Part shown: piece after piece, positions 8,222 to 15,517 of the stretch
Numbering within the stretch: position 1 is the stretch's first letter
Layout of the letters: each line of letters opens with the position of its first letter
Assembly (NCBI GenBank): GCA_039026975.1
Contig: JBCCLI010000118.1
Coordinates: 1 to 16,179 of the forward strand
DNA length: 16,179 bases
Direction: 5' to 3'
DNA from: JBCBKZ01 sp039026975
GTDB taxonomy: Bacteria > Bacteroidota > Bacteroidia > J057
The notes under the pieces: model-generated
Databases searched by the model: none
What the model saw: the letters and a program-made list of their open reading frames with translations, nothing else
Told to the model about the DNA's origin: nothing
Translations under genes and position numbers: made by a program

Positions 8222-8932
8222 CTAAGTGATCAGGTTCATCTCATCATCCCATTCTGCTATGTTACCGCGAGTAGAGGGATCTACGCATTTGGCTATCCAG
8301 GCTGGATCATAGTCTACCTCATGTTCAGCCAGTACATTTTCTGGAACCCCGTCCCAGTCATTAGGGATGTTTCCTTTATATCCCAGGTCCTCAATCCCCA
8401 TTTTACTGGTATAATAGCCTGTAAGGGTAAGGTTTCTCATCAGATTGAAAAAGGTAATCCCATGAGACATATCAGGCTTTTTTCCATCAGGATCAGGATA
8501 GGCTATATCTTCTACCACCTCTATTTGCTCCTGGTCAGAACAATCTATGAAGGCCTTATTGAAACGTCTATTAGTCTCCTGATCCAGCCACATCAGCCCC
8601 CCTCTTATGGGTAGCTGATGGGTAGGAAGATCTTTTACGATGAAGTCAATAAATGCTGGTACTTCAGCTTCTGTGGCAGAGCCTGCTGTCTCTGAAGCTG
8701 GGAGAATGATATCACATAGTACCGCAATGGTGGCTAGTTCATACTCTGAGAGAAATACTTTCTCCATTAATTCCTTATCTCTCTCTATCTCACCGGGCGT
8801 TCTGCCATACAAGGGGGAAGACGGAGGAGCTACTTCTTTAGCTTGTGTCTCAGGCTGGCATCCAGTTCCTATTAAGGTGGTCCCTGCCAGGCCCCCTATC
8901 AGTAAGCTTTTTAGTGATTCTCTTCTATCCAT
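8222..8932 (-). CDS. Gluconate 2-dehydrogenase subunit 3 family protein (Tat-exported small subunit)
   Basis: The 236-residue protein begins MDRRESLKSLLIGGLAGTTLIGTGC, a twin-Arg signal (R3, R4) joined to a lipobox with C25, so it is expected to be exported folded and lipid-anchored. The mature part matches the gluconate_2-dh3 family: LSEYELATIAVLCDIILPASETAGSATEAEVPAFIDFIVKD (about 62-102) and HGITFFNLMRNLTLTGYYTSKMGIEDLGYKG (about 158-188). In characterised flavin sugar dehydrogenases this small subunit carries the Tat signal, and the catalytic subunit crosses the membrane bound to it. That fits here, because the GMC partner has no signal peptide. The GMC gene ends three bases before this ATG, so the two are surely co-transcribed and probably translationally coupled. 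Confidence 0.9.
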   Translation of the reverse strand: MDRRESLKSLLIGGLAGTTLIGTGCQPETQAKEVAPPSSPLYGRTPGEIERDKELMEKVFLSEYELATIAVLCDIILPASETAGSATEAEVPAFIDFIVKDLPTHQLPIRGGLMWLDQETNRRFNKAFIDCSDQEQIEVVEDIAYPDPDGKKPDMSHGITFFNLMRNLTLTGYYTSKMGIEDLGYKGNIPNDWDGVPENVLAEHEVDYDPAWIAKCVDPSTRGNIAEWDDEMNLIT

Positions 8933-8935
8933 GGC

Positions 8936-10663
8936 CTAGATATTTTGCTTGTTAATTTGGTCAATGATGTATTCTGAGGTGCGCATAGCCAGGGCCATAA
9001 TGGTCCAGGTACAGTTTTTATCAGCTTGTGAGGTGAAAGGACCTCCATCTGCTACAAAGACATTATCTACCTCATGTAGCTGACAGTAGGCATTCGTAAC
9101 AGAAGTTCTTGGATCATTCCCCATACGGGTAGTTCCTACTTCATGGATGATTTGACCGGGGTCTAGTAGCCCATATCCGTTATTGGTTTCTCTAGTAGGC
9201 TTATCTCCTAGTGGGATACCGCCCATTTCATAAATAAGGGCTTCAAATGTGTCCTGCATATGCTTAGCTTGAAGCACCTCGTGCTCAGAGAAAGTATAAT
9301 CAAATTGTAATACAGGAATTCCCCACTGGTCTACTACATTAGGGTCTATGTAACACCTGTTATCATATCTAGCTATACATTCTCCTCTACCTGACATACC
9401 TACAACTGCACCGTAAAAGCGCTTAACATCATCACGTAGCTTATTTCCATATCCTCCTACATTGGCATCCTCTCCTATCACCTTATTCATTTCAGTTACA
9501 TCAAACCCAAACCCATAAGAAGGCATTCCCATACCGCCCCATACTTCTATGTGGTATCCCCTCGGAAAATCCAGCTTTTTGTTGTCTTCCCACCAGGGGG
9601 AATAGACATGCATGCCACCCACCCCGTCTTCATTATAGGTTTTCCTGTTCATTAAGGCGGGAATGAATCCTGCTCTTCCTGCGCCGGTAGAGTCATGTAC
9701 ATACCTGCCTACTACATCGCTATTATTACCTAAGCCGTTTGGGTGCTGGCTACTTTTAGAGTTCAGGAGAATTCTGGCTGAACTACAGGCGGAAGCTGCT
9801 AGTACCACAGTTTTCCCCTTGAGCTGGTACTCTCTCCTGTCTTCTTTATCTATGTAAGAAACCCCGGTAGCTCTTCCTTCTGAATTAGTGGTGACAGACT
9901 TCACCATAGCATTAGTGAATAGGGATACATTTCCTCCCTTCATGGCCGGAAACACTAAGCAAGACCCTGAAGAGAAATCTGCATAAGCTGCGCAGGATCT
10001 TCCACACTGGCTACAGTAAAAACAGACTCCTCTGTCATTATTTAGTCTCTTTGTGAGAATTGATAGACGGGATGGCATCACATCTACTCCCATTTTTCTG
10101 GCAGCTTTAATGTAGTACAGCTCGTGCAGCCTGGGTTTAGGGGGAGGGAGGAAATAGCCATCAGGATCATTTCTTCTTCCTTCTTTGGACCCAAATACGC
10201 CTATCATTTTGTCTAGCCTGTCATAATAAGGGGCTATGTCCTCATACCCTATGGGCCAGTTTTCTCCTAGTCCATCTATGTCTCTACGCTTAAAATCATC
10301 TGGCCCGAACCTAAGGGAAATCCTTCCCCAGTGATTAGTACGACCTCCTAACATTCTGGCCCGCCACCATTTAAAACTGGTACCTTCCTTTGATGTGTAG
10401 GGCTCTCCATCCACCTCCCAGTCTCCCCAAGACTGGTCGTAGTCTCCAAATGCTCTTGTGGAACTGGCTCCTCTCCTGGGAGACTCATAGGGCCACTTGA
10501 GCTGTGTCATGGTATGTGGATCTTTGGGATCGAAATAGGGCCCCGCCTCTACTAAGGCTACATTTAGGCCTGCATTAGCGAGTATATTTGTAGCCATGCC
10601 CCCGCCTGCTCCAGAGCCTACGATAATGACATCATAGGCATCTATATTTTCAATAATTTGCAT
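8936..10663 (-). CDS. GMC flavin dehydrogenase, catalytic subunit with predicted Fe-S motif
   Basis: The 575-residue protein opens with an FAD-binding Rossmann motif (YDVIIVGSGAGGGMA, residues 10-24) and has the GMC signature around MLGGRTNHWG (104-113). The C-terminal catalytic region is IHEVGTTRMGNDP (H507) followed by ADGGPF and DKNCTWTIMALAMRTSEYI (N550), giving a His/Asn active-site pair. It should oxidise an alcohol group of a sugar, glycoside or polyol and pass electrons onward rather than to oxygen. Residues 214-224 read CFYCSQCGRSC: C214, C220 and C224 have the C-x5-C-x3-C spacing of the 3Fe-4S site in FAD glucose dehydrogenase, with one extra Cys at 217. It has no signal peptide and likely hitch-hikes on the Tat-exported subunit encoded next. 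No cytochrome c subunit is encoded nearby. Glucoside 3-dehydrogenase is a plausible but unproven activity. Confidence 0.92.
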   Translation of the reverse strand: MQIIENIDAYDVIIVGSGAGGGMATNILANAGLNVALVEAGPYFDPKDPHTMTQLKWPYESPRRGASSTRAFGDYDQSWGDWEVDGEPYTSKEGTSFKWWRARMLGGRTNHWGRISLRFGPDDFKRRDIDGLGENWPIGYEDIAPYYDRLDKMIGVFGSKEGRRNDPDGYFLPPPKPRLHELYYIKAARKMGVDVMPSRLSILTKRLNNDRGVCFYCSQCGRSCAAYADFSSGSCLVFPAMKGGNVSLFTNAMVKSVTTNSEGRATGVSYIDKEDRREYQLKGKTVVLAASACSSARILLNSKSSQHPNGLGNNSDVVGRYVHDSTGAGRAGFIPALMNRKTYNEDGVGGMHVYSPWWEDNKKLDFPRGYHIEVWGGMGMPSYGFGFDVTEMNKVIGEDANVGGYGNKLRDDVKRFYGAVVGMSGRGECIARYDNRCYIDPNVVDQWGIPVLQFDYTFSEHEVLQAKHMQDTFEALIYEMGGIPLGDKPTRETNNGYGLLDPGQIIHEVGTTRMGNDPRTSVTNAYCQLHEVDNVFVADGGPFTSQADKNCTWTIMALAMRTSEYIIDQINKQNI

Positions 10664-10863
10664 TAAGTAGTAGGGTTACGTTAAAAGTGTACTCAATTTA
10701 TCCTTATTAATATAGAAAAAATCCTCCAGCTATTTACCACTCATTCAGTTGTGTCAATATTTTAGGCCAACAGCATATTTCCGCTCTACAGGTATTGGAA
10801 AAGAGGCTGAATCAGAATTTACTTTGGTTCTGTTTAACTAATTATTACTACATGAGTAGGAAC

Positions 10864-11667
10864 ATGAATAAGGTAGGCGGTTTTATTGTGGTTTGTTTAA
10901 TTTGTTTAATATGGGTTTTGGGAGGATGCGAGCCTAAAACGCCAGAAACCGAATCTGAAAAATCTTCAGAAATTTCATTTTTGACCGCTGATAGCATAGA
11001 AATCTATGGAGGTTTCTTTGAGGGGAGTCCCCAGTCTTCAACTATTTTGTTGTTTCACCAAGGAGGTTCTACCGCAAGAGGGGAGTACGCTGATATTATC
11101 CCCAGGCTAAGTTCTCTGGAATACCATGTCTTAGCTATTGACCAGCGTACGGGTGGTCAACGTTATGGAAGTTACAACAGAACGGTAGCTAACTTTCCAC
11201 TGGGACGATATTCATACTGTGATGCGAAGGAAGATATAAAAGCTGCTGTGAGTTTTGCGCAGGAAAGAGTTTCAGGGAGTAAGATCATTCTCTGGAGAAG
11301 TAGCTACAGTGCTGCACTAGCCATACTGTATGCAGCGGAATATCCTGAAAATATAGATGGCGTGTTGGCATTTTCTCCTGCCTCAGGTAAACCCATGGAA
11401 GGATGCAGGCCTGATTCAGCTTTTACCGGTGTTGAGGTTCCGCTCATTTTGCTGCGTCCCCAGTCCGAAATGGAAATAGAAGTAGTTTAGGACCAGTTTA
11501 CGCTTGCAGCTGCAGCTGGACATAACACGTTCATCGCTCAAAATGGTATTCATGGTTCTTCTATGCTGGTAGAAAGCCGAATCAATGGTGATCCTCCTCC
11601 TTCCTGGGAGATAGTAACTACTTTTCTGGAGAGCGTAGGTAGGGCCGGAGGCTCAGCTAGTCTATGA
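10864..11667 (+). pseudogene. Alpha/beta-hydrolase lipoprotein gene interrupted by an in-frame amber codon
   Basis: Start ATG 10864 gives a lipoprotein signal MNKVGGFIVVCLICLIWVLGGC; the frame also opens at 10795 and 10852, but those starts put a polar extension before the signal. The body reads ILLFHQGGSTARGEY, YHVLAIDQRTGG and NIDGVLAFSPASGKP, typical of an alpha/beta hydrolase (esterase or dienelactone-hydrolase-like). TAG at 11488-11490 stops it after EMEIEVV. The same frame then continues for 58 codons (DQFTLAAAAGHNTFIA, GIHGSSMLVES, WEIVTTFLESV) to TGA at 11665-11667. This is the missing C-terminal end, including the presumed catalytic His in GIHGSS. At the nucleophile elbow, ILWRSSYSAAL has Arg (AGA, 11296-11298) where Gly is normally required. 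Two lesions argue for a decaying gene; a sequencing error at the TAG is the main alternative. The end overlaps the convergent desaturase gene by 11 bases. Confidence 0.8.
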
Positions 11668-12619
11668 TAGCTGCACGTATAATAGTCAGATAGTTAGGTG
11701 CTAGCACCCCTTTTTCATAGAAATTTCTGGATACCAGCAACCTATGCATATGCGGGAGCTTATAAGGCGGTACCCCCATCAGCATATGATGCTCAGCATG
11801 GTAGTTCACATAGTAGGGAGCAAACAGCATTCTTTCCAGAAAGTTAGCTTTAGTTGTACGTGTATTTTTAAAGGGGTCTTCTCTATCCTCTACTACTGAA
11901 TGTTCTGCCATAGACCTAATTCTGAGGCATAGTTGGAAGGTAGTTAGGTAGGCACCTATCCAGAGTAAGTATAGCCAGGGGGAAGCCAGGACTGTAAGCA
12001 GGATGAATATAAGAGTATTGGCAGCTAAAGGACCTAGCAGGCTTACTCGGAATACATGCCAGAATTCTTTCCAATTTCTATCTTTCTGGGAAATGCTGAC
12101 CACCTTACCGCCCAGGTTAAACGCTAAGTATCCAAGGTGCATCATAACTAACCCTACTAGGGCTTTGAGACCTGTTTGTCCACTGATGTCTCGGAAAAAT
12201 TTTCTGAACATACTTTTCCTGCTGGTTGGATATCCCCTTGTTAATAGAAGGTCTGGATCTTCTTCAAGGCCATTTGACACATGATGCCGGTAATGGTAGG
12301 GTCTATATGCCTTCATATTATTGAAAATGGGGAAAGCCCCTAACCATTGGCCTACGAGATCATTCCATCTTTTCTGTGGGAAGACAGCATGATGAGAGGT
12401 GTCATGCATGAGAATCGCACAGGCTAGCTGTTTTCCACCTATAACTAGTAGGGCTATTATTATGCTGAAAATAGAAGGGAAGACGTATACCCAGGTAAAA
12501 GCAGCAATTATCCAGAAATAGTGAAAAATGATTCCCTTCCAGGCCATTAGGGCACTTTTTTCTAGAAGGAGTTTCCGTTCCTCTCTAGTGAGATAATCTT
12601 TAGCTGAGACAATTTGCAT
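11657..12619 (-). CDS. Membrane fatty acid desaturase, three His boxes
   Basis: The 320-residue integral membrane di-iron enzyme shows three histidine clusters: HDTSHH (residues 72-77), HYRHH (109-113) and HAEHH (274-278), plus EHS at 239-241. Hydrophobic helices precede and separate the boxes (about 30-60 and 195-225). It should introduce a double bond, or a hydroxyl, into an acyl chain using O2 and reduced electron carriers; regiospecificity and whether the substrate is a phospholipid acyl chain cannot be told. The frame opens at a GTG (12646), but ATG 12619 is preferred: it is preceded at about 10 bases by AAAAAGG and lies about 50 bases after a good promoter motif. It is divergent from the membrane AraC regulator, which might control it. 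Confidence 0.9.
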   Translation of the reverse strand: MQIVSAKDYLTREERKLLLEKSALMAWKGIIFHYFWIIAAFTWVYVFPSIFSIIIALLVIGGKQLACAILMHDTSHHAVFPQKRWNDLVGQWLGAFPIFNNMKAYRPYHYRHHVSNGLEEDPDLLLTRGYPTSRKSMFRKFFRDISGQTGLKALVGLVMMHLGYLAFNLGGKVVSISQKDRNWKEFWHVFRVSLLGPLAANTLIFILLTVLASPWLYLLWIGAYLTTFQLCLRIRSMAEHSVVEDREDPFKNTRTTKANFLERMLFAPYYVNYHAEHHMLMGVPPYKLPHMHRLLVSRNFYEKGVLAPNYLTIIRAAIID

Positions 12620-12677
12620 ATCAGAAAGCCTTTTTATGAGTAGCACCTGTTATGGAGCTTATTTTTACCTTAATTTA

Positions 12678-12685
12678 CAAATGTA
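12678..12685 (-). promoter_or_regulatory. Bacteroidota-type -7 box for the desaturase gene
   Basis: Read on the minus strand these bases are TACATTTG, a perfect match to the Bacteroidota -7 consensus TAnnTTTG. Transcription would start near 12671, leaving a leader of about 52 bases before ATG 12619. A clear TTTG at the -33 position is not visible, which lowers the certainty. Confidence 0.45.
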
Positions 12686-12821
12686 TGTATGCATAGTAAA
12701 GTTTGATTTTGTATATTTAAACATGCTATAGAATAATTAGAGAATCATAATATTGACGCTGCCCAAACAAACACCATTTTTCCTTTTATTCACTGTAAAC
12801 AGAAGCTGATCGCACTGCCCT

Positions 12822-13880
12822 ATGGGTTTCCTGATTATTGCCTCCTTAACCCAAATGCTCCTGGCAAGTCTGCTGCTATGGCAAGACTTCCGGAACAGGC
12901 GTGCTGAAAGTTACCTACTATTCTTTCTTCTATTAATGGCAGGACACCTACTTGTAAAATTTGTCTTGTTAGAAGTATTGGATAGGGAAGAACTATTTGA
13001 TGATTTAGTTACAAGTTTTTCACTTGCCTACGGTCCGCTTGTATTCTTCTATTTTGAAAGTAAGCGTAAGGGAATTCTGCTAAAGAGACAAACACATTTT
13101 CTTCATTTCTCTCCATTTATCTTAGCTACCATAGCCTATATGTTTGTAGCTAGTAAGCTTCTAAAAAATTATGATGATACCTTGGTAGAAGCATATACCC
13201 GCGTTGTGGGAATAGGAGTTGTTATATCTCAAGTAGCTTATTATAGCTACCTACTAGTAGTGTTACTTAGGAATAAGATGGACCACAGGGAGGTAAACTG
13301 GCTTAAGTTGCCTTTATTGATAGGTCTATTACCTTTCTTCTTGCTATTCTTTGTTTCCTATATGCCTGATAATTACCGGCCCATAAGAACGGCTGCCTAT
13401 GTGAGTATGTTCGTCTGGGTAGTAGCTATTTTAAGGAATTACTACAAGCAGAGAGAATCCTTTAGAGAGGTGCTAGCAGATTCCCTACCTGAGATTTCCC
13501 CGGAGAAATATCAGCGATCCAGTCTGACAGAAGAACAAGCTATAACCTATTTGAATAAGCTGACTGAACTTATGGAATCAGATAAGTTATACTTAGACCC
13601 CGAGCTTTCTCTATCTGACTTAGCCCAACATCTGGATATACCTAAACATCACTTGACGGAAGTCCTAAATACACGTCTCAATAAAACGTACTATCAATTT
13701 GTGAATAGCTACAGAATAGATGAAGCTAAGAAGAAGATAGAAACGGCAGAATATGATAATTTGCTAGAATTAGCGTTTGCCTCTGGATTCAAGTCAAAAG
13801 CTACTTTTAATACCTACTTTAAGCAGATGACAGGGGCTACTCCCTCTTCCTACAGAAAGCGTTCAGCTTCCTCTGAGTAA
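12822..13880 (+). CDS. AraC-family regulator with seven-helix membrane domain
   Basis: Residues 1-205 contain seven hydrophobic segments (about 3-20, 29-50, 62-78, 92-110, 125-150, 160-180 and 187-205), with no signal peptide cleavage site. A linker to about 255 leads to a C-terminal AraC DNA-binding domain. Its first helix-turn-helix is LSDLAQHLDIPKHHLTEVLN (263-282); the second is in LLELAFASGFKSKATFNTYFKQMTGATPSSYR (314-345), whose ending is the AraC family signature. The protein should bind DNA while tethered in the inner membrane and respond to a membrane or periplasmic signal; the ligand is unknown. It is transcribed away from the desaturase and towards the phosphatase. The 209 bases after its stop contain repeated heptamers that are candidate binding sites. 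Confidence 0.9.
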   Translation: MGFLIIASLTQMLLASLLLWQDFRNRRAESYLLFFLLLMAGHLLVKFVLLEVLDREELFDDLVTSFSLAYGPLVFFYFESKRKGILLKRQTHFLHFSPFILATIAYMFVASKLLKNYDDTLVEAYTRVVGIGVVISQVAYYSYLLVVLLRNKMDHREVNWLKLPLLIGLLPFFLLFFVSYMPDNYRPIRTAAYVSMFVWVVAILRNYYKQRESFREVLADSLPEISPEKYQRSSLTEEQAITYLNKLTELMESDKLYLDPELSLSDLAQHLDIPKHHLTEVLNTRLNKTYYQFVNSYRIDEAKKKIETAEYDNLLELAFASGFKSKATFNTYFKQMTGATPSSYRKRSASSE

Positions 13881-13908
13881 AATGTACGTAATTTATTTTC
13901 ACTTAACA

Positions 13909-13956
13909 ATTTCATAACACAGATTTATAACACTGATTACCAGTTAGTTATGAAAT
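13909..13956. promoter_or_regulatory. Perfect 10-bp inverted repeat enclosing a tandem 12-mer
   Basis: ATTTCATAAC at 13909-13918 is the exact reverse complement of GTTATGAAAT at 13947-13956. Inside lie two tandem copies of a 12-mer, ATAACACAGATT (13914-13925) and ATAACACTGATT (13927-13938), which match at 11 of 12 bases with a 13-base period. The combination of direct and inverted repeats 29 bases after the regulator's stop looks like an operator; alternatively the inverted repeat is a 3'-end hairpin of the regulator mRNA. Confidence 0.5.
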
Positions 13957-13989
13957 AAGTAAAAGTGTGAATTGTCTCCCCCGCTTATC

Positions 13990-14010
13990 CCATACCTTTT
14001 AGAGGTATGG
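13990..14010. repeat. Perfect 8-bp hairpin
   Basis: CCATACCT at 13990-13997 pairs with AGGTATGG at 14003-14010 around the five-base loop TTTAG. It lies 110 bases after the regulator's stop. No T run follows on the plus strand (next bases TCCTGC), so it is not a standard intrinsic terminator; an mRNA-end structure or protein-binding palindrome is possible. Confidence 0.5.
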
Positions 14011-14018
14011 TCCTGCTG

Positions 14019-14086
14019 TATCAGTCGCATTTATCAGTATGAAAAAGTAATATTTACATATTGTAGGTATCTGTTGTAACTGATAA
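14019..14086. promoter_or_regulatory. ACTGATA heptamer array before the phosphatase gene
   Basis: TATCAGT occurs at 14019-14025 and again at 14032-14038, a 13-base period. Its reverse complement ACTGATA lies at 14079-14085, ending four bases before the start codon. The last two copies form a perfect 8-bp inverted repeat, TTATCAGT/ACTGATAA (14031-14038 and 14079-14086), that brackets the likely promoter. The related ACAGATT and ACTGATT at 13919 and 13932, again 13 apart, have the opposite orientation to the first pair. A control site for the phosphatase gene is inferred. Confidence 0.45.
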
Positions 14087-14089
14087 GTC

Positions 14090-15190
14090 ATGAACAAGAT
14101 ATTTCCTTCCTACATTCTCTTGCTACTCTTACTAGGAGTCATGGCCTCCTGTGCAGATTATGAGCGTCAATCTTCTCCTGAAATGACCCTTATAGAGAAA
14201 GCTGCACTAAGTAGAACAGATGATAAAGACAAGCTGAAATTCTATACTAAGTATGCTTACCTAGAGATATATGCGGTTAATGATTCTTTATCACCAGGAA
14301 GGAAAGTAGAGTTTTCAGATTCTAATGAATTATTTATGTATCCGGGGAATAACCATAGCCTATTTTTGGCAGCTGCACCAAAGGATACTTTTTTTATAGC
14401 AGAAAGACATATTGATATAGAAGGGGCTAAAAATATTCGTGATTTAGGTGGCCTCTTCACTAAAGATGGGTATCAGGTTAAATGGGGAAAGTTGTTTAGG
14501 TCAGGGGACATTTCTACTGTATCTGTATCAGATTATCAGCGCTTAATTCCTCTTGGGATCAATACCATTTGTGATTTTAGAACCACAGTGGAAGTTGAGG
14601 AGAAGCCTGATAATTGGCCAGGCCTTGACCAGTTATCTTATGTAAACATCCCTGTAGGGGAAGGGAGTCTAATGAAGGAGGAGTTGATTGGTAAAATCAA
14701 CTCCCCTGATTTTGACGTAGTTAAATTTATGGTGGATATGAACAGAGGGTTTGTGAAGGACTATTCAGCAGAGTATAGGGATTTCATTCGCCTTCTCATA
14801 AAAGAAGATAACTACCCCATTTTATATCATTGTACAGCCGGTAAAGACAGGACCGGATTTGCCTCAGCCTTAGTGCTGTCTGTGTTAGGAGTCAGCAGAG
14901 AAGACATTATGGATGAATATCTGATGTCGAATTACTATTTGCATGACACTAGTGAAGGTATGCTAAGAAAGGCGGCTATCTTCTTTGGGATAGATCACAC
15001 TAGACTGCGTGGCCTCATGGAAGTAAGGCAGGATTACCTGAGAGCCGCCTTTGATGCCATTGATTCTAATTATGGGTCTGTAGAAGCTTATATGACTGAG
15101 GCCCTTCAAATACCCTCCACAGAGATAGATAAATTAAAGGAGATTCTCCTTTATGATTATCAATCAACCTCTCAACTTACTTCCCTCTAG
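14090..15190 (+). CDS. Lipoprotein tyrosine phosphatase (MptpB-like Y_phosphatase3 family)
   Basis: The 366-residue protein begins with a lipoprotein signal ending in LLGVMASC (C21), so it should be exported and lipid-anchored. Residues about 30-105 form a poorly recognised beta-rich region. The phosphatase domain starts at about 105: NIRDLGG (115-121), KLFRSGDISTVS (134-145), ICDFRTTVEVEEKPD (160-174), and the active-site P-loop HCTAGKDRTG (247-256) with nucleophile C248 and R254 of the C-x5-R motif. The AGKDRTG loop is that of the MptpB-type dual-specificity phosphatases, some of which also act on phosphoinositides. The substrate is unknown; an extracytoplasmic phosphoester is implied by the lipobox. 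The start is fixed by the signal peptide. It is preceded by the ACTGATA array and the divergently unrelated AraC-type regulator gene on the same strand. Confidence 0.9.
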   Translation: MNKIFPSYILLLLLLGVMASCADYERQSSPEMTLIEKAALSRTDDKDKLKFYTKYAYLEIYAVNDSLSPGRKVEFSDSNELFMYPGNNHSLFLAAAPKDTFFIAERHIDIEGAKNIRDLGGLFTKDGYQVKWGKLFRSGDISTVSVSDYQRLIPLGINTICDFRTTVEVEEKPDNWPGLDQLSYVNIPVGEGSLMKEELIGKINSPDFDVVKFMVDMNRGFVKDYSAEYRDFIRLLIKEDNYPILYHCTAGKDRTGFASALVLSVLGVSREDIMDEYLMSNYYLHDTSEGMLRKAAIFFGIDHTRLRGLMEVRQDYLRAAFDAIDSNYGSVEAYMTEALQIPSTEIDKLKEILLYDYQSTSQLTSL

Positions 15191-15517
15191 CCTTATTGGT
15201 TTCTCACTTATATGCACATTACGCTCTCTCCAGCTCTTGAGTTCAAGCGTGGAAATAGATACCTGCAAAATTGGGTATTTGGATGTATCACTGCATCTAG
15301 CCTGTGCCTACAGTACCAGGACCTTTACAAGCGCTAGCCGCTGGAATCCTAATCTGATTATTTCTTCCTCATAAATTTTAAGCACAGTCCTCTAGAATTT
15401 AGACCAACACCCTATCTGCCTATGTAAGTGGAGAAAACCTAGGCTTTTTTTAAACAAAAATGGCCTTACTTTAGCTTACTACAAGTAATACATAATGAAA
15501 GCATAAGCTGATTATAC
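15191..15517. other. Intergenic region, 327 bases
   Basis: No convincing gene was found on either strand; the open frame at 15153-15374 begins inside the phosphatase gene and has no recognisable content. AGGC-TTTTT at 15441-15449 can pair with AAAAA...GCCT up to 15466, with a two-base bulge, giving a weak hairpin. TACTTTAG at 15467-15474 is one base off the TAnnTTTG promoter box and could start the next gene's transcript. Both are weak. Confidence 0.5.

Noticed and set aside
8321..8939. Two plus-strand open frames opposite the GMC small-subunit gene
   Set aside because: They are antisense shadows of a clearly recognisable coding sequence and have no family features.
11488..11490. Amber codon as a programmed recoding site (pyrrolysine-like or readthrough)
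   Set aside because: TAG is a normal stop for at least six other genes here, no context element such as a conserved stem after the codon was found, and the hydrolase also has a damaged nucleophile elbow, so decay is simpler.
12003..12284. 93-codon plus-strand open frame inside the desaturase gene
   Set aside because: It is opposite the His-box coding region and its translation shows no recognisable domain.
15153..15374. 73-codon frame overlapping the phosphatase end
   Set aside because: Low-complexity Leu/Ser-rich translation, no ribosome binding site and no recognisable motif; more likely non-coding.
15436..15451. CCTAGGC followed by a T run as an intrinsic terminator for the phosphatase gene
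   Set aside because: CCTAGG is a six-base palindrome without a loop, so it cannot form a terminator stem; only a weak bulged hairpin overlaps it.
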